Below are positions 1-6,182 of a stretch of 17,144 nucleotides of DNA, piece after piece. The notes under the pieces are model-generated. The model saw only the letters and a program-made list of their open reading frames with translations. It was not told the DNA's origin and made no database searches. The DNA is from Rhodocyclaceae bacterium (GTDB lineage Bacteria; Pseudomonadota; Gammaproteobacteria; Burkholderiales; Rhodocyclaceae), in the NCBI GenBank assembly GCA_017444505.1, contig JAFSWK010000040.1:1-17144 (forward strand). The letters are read 5' to 3'. Position 1 is the stretch's first letter. Each line of letters opens with the position of its first letter. Both the position numbers and the translations under genes were made by a program.

Positions 1-105
1 CCCCAACCCGCCGGGAGAAGCCGCCATCACCACAAACACCACCAGCGTGATGCCCGCCAGCGTCGGCACCATCAACAAAAGACGGCGAAAAACATAGACC
101 AGCAT
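1..105 (-). CDS. ABC transporter permease, N-terminal fragment (DppB/OppB-like), runs off left edge
   Basis: Read leftwards from an ATG at 105, the frame is open to the window edge and gives 35 residues beginning MLVYVFRRLLLMVPTLAGIT, continuing through a hydrophobic stretch to SPGGLG. This is the typical start of binding-protein-dependent peptide/oligopeptide permeases: a short basic amphipathic segment (YxxRRLLLMxPTL), a first membrane helix, then a (S/A)PGG motif. Such proteins form half of the inner-membrane channel of an ABC importer. Only about a tenth of a normal ~330-residue protein is visible, so the substrate cannot be named and the rest of the operon lies outside the window. No clear Shine-Dalgarno precedes the ATG; the upstream leader is a CA/TG dinucleotide run. 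It is divergent from the sulfatase-family gene. Confidence 0.62.
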   Translation of the reverse strand, partial: MLVYVFRRLLLMVPTLAGITLVVFVVMAASPGGLG

Positions 106-111
106 TCACAA

Positions 112-122
112 ACACACACACA
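112..122. repeat. Short (AC)n dinucleotide tract
   Basis: About five and a half AC units lie in the divergent intergenic region, 7 nt upstream of the permease start codon. The tract occupies the place where that gene's ribosome binding site should be. It is too short to be confidently called a phase-variable repeat. Confidence 0.5.
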
Positions 123-152
123 AAAACCATCCGCGCGGCAGTGTACCGCCCG

Positions 153-181
153 CGTACAGCATCACCAAGCGCAGTTATACT
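153..181 (+). promoter_or_regulatory. Candidate sigma-70 promoter for the LTA-synthase-like gene
   Basis: A near-consensus -10 hexamer TATACT lies at 176-181. The -35 region at the right spacing (about 153-158, CGTACA) is weak, matching only the ACA half of TTGACA. Transcription would begin near 188, about 24 nt before the ATG at 212. That makes the upstream TTG at 191 almost leaderless and less attractive as a start. Confidence 0.5.
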
Positions 182-211
182 GCGCCGGTTTTGAACTTGC
201 TGACCGTGCCC

Positions 212-1987
212 ATGCCTGCCGTTTTCCGCCGTCTTGCCCCGTACTGGGAACTCCTCGCGCCGCTGCTGTTGCTGGTAGCCAATTACTTCATCTTCCGCCT
301 GATTCAAGATGTGGCACCCCTCCCGGCAAGCTGGACGGCGCTGCTCATCATCGCCTCGCCGCTGCTGTTTTTCTATTGCCTCGTGCGCATCCTCTTGCCG
401 CCGCTGGCCGCCGCCTGTCTGGTCACGCTGCTGCACCTCATCCTCAGCATCGCCAACCAGCTCAAATTCGTCCTCACCACGATGCCGCTGCAATACCACG
501 ACCTTTTCGCCGTGGAAAACTTCGCCATCATCCGCCCTTACCTTGCCTTCTGGCACGTACTCGTCTTGCTCGCCGTGCCGCTGCTGCTCTATCTGGCCTG
601 GCGGCTGAACCCGTACCGCATGAGCGTGGTGCGCCTGCTGCTGTGTTTGCTGGGCGCGGCGCTGTTTGCCCTGCCCACCTTTCAGCCGCATCTGGGCGCG
701 CTCAGTCCGGCGCTGGCCGAGACCGTCGACAGCCTGATGGAAGCCGAAGGCTTGCAGCCCGAAAACCGCAACATCGCCGCCGCCATCCGCATCATCGGCC
801 TGCCGCTGTACATCGTGCAGACCAGCCACCAGCCCGAACTGGCCGACCCCAGCGAAGAAGAGCGCCAGCAATACGCCGCGCTTGCCGCTGCCGGTACCGC
901 GCACGCCACGCAAGAGGCACCGCGCAACGTGCTCATCGTGCTGTGCGAATCGTGCTGGTACACCGGGCGGCACTTCCGCCAGCATTTTTCCGAGATTCTC
1001 AAACTCGGTTTCCGCGAATTTCGCGGCATTTCCCCCGTCTATGGCGGCGGCACGGTCAATGCCACCTTTGAAATGCTCACCGGCCTGCCGGTGCACAACT
1101 TCCCACACCCCACCCGTATTGAAGACCCCGCCATCACGCCGGTCACGCCCATCCTCTACCAAACCTACGGCACGCGCTTTTCGCAAAATGCCAACACGAT
1201 GGTCTCCGCCCTGCGCGCCAAGGGCTATCACACCATCAACGCGCACGATTTTTACGGTCTGTTCTGGAAGCGCAACATCGTCACCTACAAACTGGGCTTC
1301 AACCGCTTCTACAGCATTGAAGACATGACCAGCAACCCCGCCATGCCCGACCCGGCCAAGGGTTTCAGCCACTATCCGCAAGACAATCTGCTGTTTGACT
1401 TCGTGATGGGGCAGACGGATTTTTCTCGCGCCAATTTCCAGTTTCTCACCACCATGCAGACCCACGGCCCCTTCGTGGATGAGCACGAATACGAAACCCG
1501 CCTGACGCGCGCGCTGGAACACCTCGCCATCTTCCTGCGGCAATATCTGGAAGCCGACCCCGAGGCGCTGATTCTCGTCTTTGGCGACCATCTGCCGGCG
1601 ATGAACGACTACTTCTACCGCCACACCCTCATCGCGCGCGAAGCCCTCACCCAGGACGGCTTTACCGACAAAGCCGGCATCGTCGCGCTGGGCAACGTCC
1701 CCCTGCTCATCCACGCCCCCGAAGACGCACGCCTGCGCGCCTTCTTGCGCGCCGCCGATGGCAAGCCGTTTTACTGCATCAGCACGCTGCTTGACCGTCA
1801 CTGGCTGCATTCCGGCCACTCCATTTTCACCTTTGCCGAGCAAAACCGCACCTGCGAACGCTACACGCCGAAAACCTACAACCAGAACATCCGCCTCTAC
1901 CCCGACTGGCTCTACGCCATCAGCCTCTTCGACCCGCCCGCCGCTGCACCCGCACCCGAAGCAGAACCCGCGCCCGCCCCGCAATGA
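212..1987 (+). CDS. LTA synthase / phosphoglycerol transferase-like sulfatase-fold membrane enzyme
   Basis: From the ATG at 212 the product is 591 residues. Five hydrophobic helices occupy roughly residues 13-31, 41-63, 65-83, 112-131 and 138-156. A linker follows, then an alkaline-phosphatase/sulfatase-fold domain from about residue 238 (RNVLIVLCESCW). The metal and catalytic positions of LtaS-type enzymes are recognisable: Glu246 in the CES motif, nucleophile Thr281 in GGGTVNAT, His418 in THGPF, and Asp459-His460 in FGDHLP. This architecture puts the active site on the outer face of the inner membrane, where relatives transfer phosphoglycerol or phosphoethanolamine to glycans or lipids. In a Gram-negative host the likely target is a periplasmic glucan or lipooligosaccharide; this is inference. 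The C-terminal ~17 residues are a Pro/Ala/Glu tail. A TTG at 191 would add seven residues; neither start has a clear Shine-Dalgarno. The stop overlaps the next ATG by 4 nt. Confidence 0.85.
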   Translation: MPAVFRRLAPYWELLAPLLLLVANYFIFRLIQDVAPLPASWTALLIIASPLLFFYCLVRILLPPLAAACLVTLLHLILSIANQLKFVLTTMPLQYHDLFAVENFAIIRPYLAFWHVLVLLAVPLLLYLAWRLNPYRMSVVRLLLCLLGAALFALPTFQPHLGALSPALAETVDSLMEAEGLQPENRNIAAAIRIIGLPLYIVQTSHQPELADPSEEERQQYAALAAAGTAHATQEAPRNVLIVLCESCWYTGRHFRQHFSEILKLGFREFRGISPVYGGGTVNATFEMLTGLPVHNFPHPTRIEDPAITPVTPILYQTYGTRFSQNANTMVSALRAKGYHTINAHDFYGLFWKRNIVTYKLGFNRFYSIEDMTSNPAMPDPAKGFSHYPQDNLLFDFVMGQTDFSRANFQFLTTMQTHGPFVDEHEYETRLTRALEHLAIFLRQYLEADPEALILVFGDHLPAMNDYFYRHTLIAREALTQDGFTDKAGIVALGNVPLLIHAPEDARLRAFLRAADGKPFYCISTLLDRHWLHSGHSIFTFAEQNRTCERYTPKTYNQNIRLYPDWLYAISLFDPPAAAPAPEAEPAPAPQ

Positions 1988-2748
1988 AAATCGCCACCTG
2001 GAACGTCAATTCCCTCAAAGTCCGCCTGCCGCATGTGCTCGACTGGCTCGCCGCGCAGCAGCCCGACGTGCTCTGTCTGCAAGAACTCAAATGCGACAAC
2101 GCCGCCTTTCCCGCCGCCGAACTCGCAAGCGCGGGCTGGCACGCCGCAGTCAACGGGCAGAAAACCTATAACGGCGTCGCCCTGCTCAGTCGCCAGCGCG
2201 CCGAAGACGTGCAGGCTGACCTGCCTGGCATGAGCGACGACCCACAAAAACGCCTCATCGCCGCCACGTTTGGCGGCGTGCGCATAATCAGCGCCTATTT
2301 TCCGAATGGTCAGGCGCTGGACAGCGACAAATTCGCCTACAAGATGGACTGGTTGAAAGCACTGGAAGACTGGCTGCGCGCAGAACTCGCGCGCCACCCG
2401 CGCCTGGTGCTGGCGGGCGACTTCAACATCGCCCCGACGGATGCGGACGCGCATGAAAGCTGGCCACCGGGCACGATTCACGTCTCCGCGCCCGAGCGCG
2501 CCGCCTTCGCGCGCCTGCTGGATTTGGGTTTGCAGGACGCCTTCCGCCTCTTCGCGCAGCCGGAAAAAAGCTGGTCGTGGTGGGATTACCGCATGGGCGC
2601 GTTCCGCCGCAACATCGGCTTGCGCATCGACCACCTGCTGGTCTCCGACGCCCTGCGCCCATCCTGCACCGCCTGCACGATTGACCGCCCCCCCCGCGCC
2701 CTGGAACGCCCCAGCGACCACGCCCCCGTGGTGCTGGAACTGGCGTAA
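1984..2748 (+). CDS. xthA: Exodeoxyribonuclease III (AP endonuclease family)
   Basis: The 254-residue product is a complete member of the EEP-fold ExoIII family, which cuts DNA 5' of abasic sites and trims 3' ends in base excision repair. Visible active-site motifs are WNVNS (Asn7), LQELK (Glu34, metal), SAYFPNG (Tyr105), AGDFNIAP (Asp146, Asn148), SWWDYR (around 198-203), LRIDHLL (Asp216) and the final RPSDHAPV with the Asp245-His246 pair. The start codon overlaps the stop of the LTA-synthase-like gene (ATGA), so the two are probably co-transcribed by translational coupling, although their functions are unrelated. A run of eight C at 2688-2695 lies inside the gene just upstream of the catalytic His codon. 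Confidence 0.96.
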   Translation: MKIATWNVNSLKVRLPHVLDWLAAQQPDVLCLQELKCDNAAFPAAELASAGWHAAVNGQKTYNGVALLSRQRAEDVQADLPGMSDDPQKRLIAATFGGVRIISAYFPNGQALDSDKFAYKMDWLKALEDWLRAELARHPRLVLAGDFNIAPTDADAHESWPPGTIHVSAPERAAFARLLDLGLQDAFRLFAQPEKSWSWWDYRMGAFRRNIGLRIDHLLVSDALRPSCTACTIDRPPRALERPSDHAPVVLELA

Positions 2749-2800
2749 CACGCGCCAAAGCGCCCGAACGCCGCATGGCAGCACGCGCGCGTAAAACGCC

Positions 2801-3106
2801 TCAGCGCGCGGCAAGGCTTTCCTGCATCGCCTTGCGCAAAATGGCGTTCAAGCGCGTTTGATAGCCGCGTCCGCCCGTTTTCAGCCACGCCAAAACGTCT
2901 TCATCAATTTTGGTCGTCACAGAACGCTTGCGCGGGGCGTACATCCTGCGGATGCCTTTTTTCTCCTGATAGGCTTTAATCCACGGAACATCATCTGCGG
3001 TTTTCCATTCCGCCGCCGACAAATCGCGCGTTTTGCCGCTGTAATAGTCGTAGTCCTCACTATCCACGGCATCAATGTCGCGTGCGCGTGTTGTTTGCTC
3101 TTTCAT
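2801..3106 (-). CDS. brnA: BrnA-family antitoxin (type II toxin-antitoxin)
   Basis: The 101-residue protein has a charged N-terminal half (with DYDYYSGKTRD) and a C-terminal DNA-binding segment with RKRSVTTKIDEDVLAWLKTG, GRGYQTRLNAIL and RKAM. This KxxVTxxIDxDVLxWxKxxGxGYQTRxNxxLR pattern is the ribbon-helix-helix signature of BrnA antitoxins (DUF4415-like). BrnA binds and neutralises the BrnT RNase toxin and represses its own operon. A strong Shine-Dalgarno (GAGGAGG) sits just upstream of the ATG, supporting the start. In known pairs brnT lies immediately upstream and overlaps or abuts brnA; here that place holds only the C-terminal part of brnT. The antitoxin is therefore probably an orphan left after toxin decay. 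It is convergent with xthA, with about 50 nt between. Confidence 0.82.
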   Translation of the reverse strand: MKEQTTRARDIDAVDSEDYDYYSGKTRDLSAAEWKTADDVPWIKAYQEKKGIRRMYAPRKRSVTTKIDEDVLAWLKTGGRGYQTRLNAILRKAMQESLAAR

Positions 3107-3284
3107 ACAGCCTCCTCAATTCTTTCGTCGCCTTGAATGCGGAAATGATGCGGATTCGCTCACCTCGCGGTGTCCAGATAACCGTAAGCATTCGTCCGTA
3201 GGAACTCATGCCGTAGGCAAAAAATCGTTGCTCGCCATGCTTGGCGCATTTTCGCCTGCGAAGCGCCGCGCGGCGCGCCTTATT
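3072..3284 (-). pseudogene. brnT: brnT toxin remnant (C-terminal half)
   Basis: The minus-strand frame ending at 3072 contains EQRFFAYGMSSYGRMLTV, then WTPRGERIRIISAFKATKEL and RRLYERAN (3233 down to 3072). This matches the conserved C-terminal half of BrnT toxins: the eRf.a.G.s..gR.L.V..T.RG..iRIISar.At..Er..Ye pattern. The first half of BrnT (FEWD..K....l.KHGv.F.eA and the following acidic region) is missing. A residual NKARRAALRRRKCAKHG stretch (about 3284-3234) faintly resembles the K..a....KHG motif, as if an internal deletion joined it directly to EQRFF. The frame is open further upstream to 3359 but shows no BrnT similarity there; that stretch also holds the metY promoter. The 3' end overlaps brnA by 35 nt, as expected for the pair. 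The toxin is probably inactive. Confidence 0.7.
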
Positions 3285-3318
3285 CGCACAAAGAATAAAA
3301 ATATCGCACAACGCCCGT

Positions 3319-3346
3319 TTTACGCATATGCCACTGCGCGTATAGT
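3319..3346 (+). promoter_or_regulatory. Candidate sigma-70 promoter for metY
   Basis: TTTACG (3319-3324) and TATAGT (3341-3346) are separated by 16 nt, a plausible -35/-10 pair. Transcription starting near 3352 would give a leader of about 74 nt before the metY ATG. The promoter lies just 5' of the brnT remnant on the opposite strand. Confidence 0.5.
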
Positions 3347-3366
3347 CGCCCCGCCTCACGCCGCCT

Positions 3367-3395
3367 GCGGAAAGGAATACACTGTCCGCTTTTTT
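3367..3395 (+). promoter_or_regulatory. Possible leader hairpin with T-run (attenuator candidate) in the metY 5' leader
   Basis: GCGGA at 3367-3371 pairs with TCCGC at 3385-3389, followed directly by six T (3390-3395). This is the shape of a small intrinsic terminator inside the predicted metY leader. An upstream CCGC at 3351-3354 could pair with 3367-3370 instead and so compete with it. The stem is only 5 bp with a 13-nt loop, so this may be chance. No known SAM-riboswitch class was recognised. Confidence 0.28.
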
Positions 3396-3425
3396 CCCTT
3401 CACCTCACTTGTACAGGATTGCGTC

Positions 3426-4697
3426 ATGAAATTTGAAACCCTCGCCCTGCACGCCGGCTACAAATCCGAAGCCACCACCCGCGCGGTAGCCGTGCCCATC
3501 TACCAGACCACGTCCTACACCTTCGACAACACGCAGCACGGCGCGGATTTGTTTGACCTCAAAGTGCCGGGCAACATTTACACCCGCATCATGAACCCCA
3601 CGCAAGACGTGCTGGAACAGCGCCTTGCCGCGCTCGAAGGCGGCGTGGGCGCGCTGGCGATGGCCTCGGGGCTGGCGGCGGTGACGGCGGCGATTCTCAC
3701 CCTAGCCGAAGCCGGTACCAACATCGTCTCGGCCAGCGCTCTGTATGGCGGCACCTACAACCTGTTTGCCCACACCATGCCGCAATACGGCATTGAAGTG
3801 CGCTTTGCCGACCACCGCGACCCGGCGGCTTTCGAGGCGCTGATTGACGCCAACACCCGCGCCATCTACTGCGAAACCGTCGGCAACCCGCTGGGCAACA
3901 TCACCGACATCGGCCTGCTGGCCGAAATTGCCCACCGCCACGGCGTGCCGCTGATTGTCGACAACACCGTGCCCTCGCCCTGGCTGTGCCGTCCCTTTGA
4001 ACACGGCGCCGACATCGTCATCCACTCGCTGACCAAATACATCGCCGGGCACGGCACCACGCTGGGCGGGGTCATCGTCGATTCCGGCAAATTCCCCTGG
4101 GCGGAACACAAAGACCGTTTCCGCCGCCTCATCGACCCGGACCCGTCCTATCACGGCGTCTCGTACACCGAAGCACTCGGTGCCGCAGCCTTCATCGGGC
4201 GCGCGCGCGTCGTGCCGCTGCGCAACATGGGCGCGGCCATCTCGCCGTTCAATGCCTTCCTGATTCTGCAAGGGCTGGAAACCTTGTCGCTGCGCATGGA
4301 GCGCATTTGCGCCAACGCCGAGGCCGTCGCCCGCCACCTCAAAGGGCACGGCAAAGTCTCCTGGGTCAACTACGCCGCGTTGCCCGAACACCCCGACCAC
4401 GCGCTGGCGCAAAAATACCTCGGCGGGCACGCTTCCGGCATCCTCACCTTTGGCATCAAAGGCGGGCGCGAAGCGGGCGCGCGTTTTCAGGATGCGCTCG
4501 GCCTCATCCTGCGTCTGGTCAACATTGGCGACTGCAAATCGCTGGCCTGCCACCCGGCCACCACCACGCACCGCCAGCTCTCCGCCGCCGAACTGGAAAA
4601 AGCCGGTGTCTCGCAAGACATGATTCGCCTGTCCATCGGCATTGAGCATATCGACGACATTCTGGCCGACCTCGACCAGGCGCTGGCCGCCGCCTGA
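3426..4697 (+). CDS. metY: O-acetylhomoserine sulfhydrylase (O-acetylhomoserine aminocarboxypropyltransferase)
   Basis: The 423-residue cytosolic PLP enzyme makes homocysteine directly from O-acetylhomoserine and sulfide, the direct-sulfhydrylation route to methionine. It has the Cys/Met-metabolism fold: N-terminal FETLALHAGY, VPIYQTTSYTF, YTRIMNPT (52-59, phosphate/PLP contacts), MASGLAA (79-85), VDNTVPSPWLCRP (178-190, PLP-ring Asp179), and the Schiff-base lysine Lys204 in HSLTKYIAGHGTT. The GHGTTLGGVIVDSGKFPW segment and the C-terminal GDCKSLACHPATTTH and IRLSIGIEHIDD motifs favour MetY over cystathionine gamma-synthase, and ~425 residues is the usual MetY length. The frame is open far upstream, but homology begins at the ATG at 3426, with a modest AGGA about 7 nt before it. 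It is a single-gene unit with its own promoter and terminator. Confidence 0.95.
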   Translation: MKFETLALHAGYKSEATTRAVAVPIYQTTSYTFDNTQHGADLFDLKVPGNIYTRIMNPTQDVLEQRLAALEGGVGALAMASGLAAVTAAILTLAEAGTNIVSASALYGGTYNLFAHTMPQYGIEVRFADHRDPAAFEALIDANTRAIYCETVGNPLGNITDIGLLAEIAHRHGVPLIVDNTVPSPWLCRPFEHGADIVIHSLTKYIAGHGTTLGGVIVDSGKFPWAEHKDRFRRLIDPDPSYHGVSYTEALGAAAFIGRARVVPLRNMGAAISPFNAFLILQGLETLSLRMERICANAEAVARHLKGHGKVSWVNYAALPEHPDHALAQKYLGGHASGILTFGIKGGREAGARFQDALGLILRLVNIGDCKSLACHPATTTHRQLSAAELEKAGVSQDMIRLSIGIEHIDDILADLDQALAAA

Positions 4698-4718
4698 GCG
4701 TTGCGCGCGCATTTTTCC

Positions 4719-4754
4719 GCCGCCCGCACGAGACTCCGGCGGGCGGCTTTTTTT
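4719..4754 (+). terminator. Rho-independent terminator of metY
   Basis: GCCGCCCG (4719-4726) pairs with CGGGCGGC (4740-4747), and seven T follow at once (4748-4754). It lies about 20 nt after the metY stop and separates it from the small genes downstream. Confidence 0.9.
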
Positions 4755-4832
4755 GTCCGTACATTTCGACACCCCGCGCCCGCACGCCCGCGCGCATAAT
4801 TTCCATTTCCGCCCAGCACACAAACGCCCACA

Positions 4833-5135
4833 ATGAAAGTCCGCCACGCTTACCGCATCACCCTGGAAGCCCTGCCCGAAGCGCCCGGCCAAGCCGCCCC
4901 GCACGCACCCGTAACGCTGCCCCTCACCTGCCATGACGACCTCTTTGCCATTGTCGACAGCGCGCAAACGCGCGGCGACCTGCCGCCCGCCGATGCCGCC
5001 GTCTTCGCGCTCGGTCTCAAGCTGTTTAGCGAAGTCATGCTGCGGCACCGCAACGCACCCTTGTTCCGCGCCTTCCACCCGCAGTTTGCCGCATTCATGA
5101 AAACCCTCAAATCCGGCGCGGCGCCCGCCGCCTAA
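4833..5135 (+). CDS. DUF3861-family small protein
   Basis: The 100-residue soluble protein has no signal peptide or membrane segment. The features that place it in the DUF3861 family are an N-terminal YRITLE strand, a central HDDLFAIVD segment (34-42), the strongly conserved FALGLKLFSEVMLRHR (58-73), LFRAF (77-81) and a C-terminal FAAFMKTLK (85-93). The family has structural representatives but, to my knowledge, no assigned biochemical role, so none is claimed. It follows the metY terminator and so needs its own promoter; a CATAAT at 4795-4800 could be a -10, but no good -35 is seen. The lipoprotein gene begins 55 nt downstream. Confidence 0.78.
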   Translation: MKVRHAYRITLEALPEAPGQAAPHAPVTLPLTCHDDLFAIVDSAQTRGDLPPADAAVFALGLKLFSEVMLRHRNAPLFRAFHPQFAAFMKTLKSGAAPAA

Positions 5136-5190
5136 AACCGCCGCCGCTGTGATACCTTTCCGGGCATGTTCCCCGCCCACAGGAAAAACC

Positions 5191-5568
5191 ATGAAAACCC
5201 TCCCTTTGCTCGCCGCCACCGCCCTGGCCGCCACCGGCTGCGCCAGCATGTACAACAACGACCTCTACCAGCCGCTGAGCCTGCGTCTGTCCGACAACAG
5301 CCCCGCCACCTGCCATCTGGAAAACGACATGGGTCAGTGGGACGTGCCCATGCCCAAAACGATTACCGTGCGCCGCTCCACCCAGCCGCTCTATTACCTG
5401 TGCACCGCCGAAGACGGGCGCACGCTGGAAGGCCATCTGTTCAGCGAACCCGTGCGCCGTCCCGACAACGCCGCCTCGGTCAGCGGCAACACCGCCGACG
5501 TGCGCCCCGAATATCCGCAGGACACCGTCCTCTTCATGCCGAAGAAGCGCAAATCGCAATCGCAATAA
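5191..5568 (+). CDS. Small predicted lipoprotein
   Basis: The 125-residue product starts at an ATG with AGGA seven nt upstream. Residues 1-16 (MKTLPLLAATALAATG) form a type II signal peptide, with Cys17 as the lipidated residue and Ala18-Ser19 after it, so outer-membrane sorting is likely. The mature part has two further cysteines, Cys41 and Cys71. They lie within a pattern C-x-LENDMGQW followed by PKTITVRRS and LYYLC that resembles small beta-rich Gram-negative lipoproteins, where the two cysteines could form a disulfide. The C-terminus is basic (KKRKSQSQ). No function can be assigned. The GNAT gene begins 20 nt downstream, so the two may be co-transcribed. Confidence 0.78.
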   Translation: MKTLPLLAATALAATGCASMYNNDLYQPLSLRLSDNSPATCHLENDMGQWDVPMPKTITVRRSTQPLYYLCTAEDGRTLEGHLFSEPVRRPDNAASVSGNTADVRPEYPQDTVLFMPKKRKSQSQ

Positions 5569-5588
5569 GCACGCGCAGCGCCGCCGCC

Positions 5589-6113
5589 ATGCGTACCGAC
5601 ATCCGCCCCTATCAGCCCGACGATCTGGACGGGCTGCACGCGGCGCTCGACCAGGTCGCCCGCGAAGGCGAGCATTTTCTGGACTTCACCAGCGCCCCGC
5701 CGCTCGCCGCGCTGGATGCCTTTTACCGCTCGCTGGCGCAAAGCGGCTGGCCGCATTACGTTGCCGTGCAGGGCGCGCGCGTTGTCGGCTGGGTCACTGC
5801 CGCGCCCTGTCCCGGGCAAACCCGCGCCCACGCCGCCACCATCGGCATCGGCCTGCTGGCCGAAGCGCGTGGCCAAGGCAACGGCACACGGCTGCTCACC
5901 GCAGCCATTGACCACGCCTGGCAAATCGGCCTCACCCGTCTGGAACTGACCGTGCGCATCGACAATCACCGCGCCATCGCCCTCTACGAACGCCTCGGCT
6001 TCAGCACTGAAGGGCGAATGCACCACGCCATGCGCAGCGCCGCAGGCCACTATACCGACGCCTTCCTCATGGCGCTGCTCGCCCCCGAACGCGGCCTGCG
6101 CATCCGCCTCTGA
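5589..6113 (+). CDS. GNAT-family N-acetyltransferase
   Basis: The 174-residue single-domain acetyltransferase starts at the ATG at 5589; there is no good Shine-Dalgarno, but homology begins here (IRPYQPDDLDGL). Motif A, the acetyl-CoA pyrophosphate loop, is visible as IGIGLLAEARGQGNGTRLL, with R94-G95-Q96-G97-N98-G99. Motif B follows as NHRAIALYERLGFSTEGR (126-143). Such enzymes transfer an acetyl group from acetyl-CoA to an amine on a small molecule or protein; the closest impression is of the YhhY/PhnO-like amino-acid or antibiotic-type acetyltransferases, but the acceptor cannot be read from sequence. It sits between the lipoprotein gene and the mnmG promoter. Confidence 0.88.
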   Translation: MRTDIRPYQPDDLDGLHAALDQVAREGEHFLDFTSAPPLAALDAFYRSLAQSGWPHYVAVQGARVVGWVTAAPCPGQTRAHAATIGIGLLAEARGQGNGTRLLTAAIDHAWQIGLTRLELTVRIDNHRAIALYERLGFSTEGRMHHAMRSAAGHYTDAFLMALLAPERGLRIRL

Positions 6114-6123
6114 CGGGCGCAGT

Positions 6124-6152
6124 CTGCCACGCAGGTATCTTGCCTGTACAAT
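6124..6152 (+). promoter_or_regulatory. Candidate promoter for the mnmG-rsmG-parA operon
   Basis: CTGCCA (6124-6129) and TACAAT (6147-6152) are separated by 17 nt. The predicted leader is about 25 nt and contains a run of seven C (6153-6159) and a run of six T. The -35 match is only moderate. Confidence 0.42.
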
Positions 6153-6182
6153 CCCCCCCTTCGTTTTTTCAGCCTCTACACA

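Noticed and set aside
3702..5258. 518-codon minus-strand frame across metY and the DUF3861 gene
   Set aside because: It crosses the metY terminator and is antisense to a strongly supported enzyme; no motifs.
6114..6182. Replication origin near mnmG
   Set aside because: mnmG often lies near oriC, but no DnaA-box cluster, AT-rich unwinding region, or dnaA/rpmH neighbour is visible.
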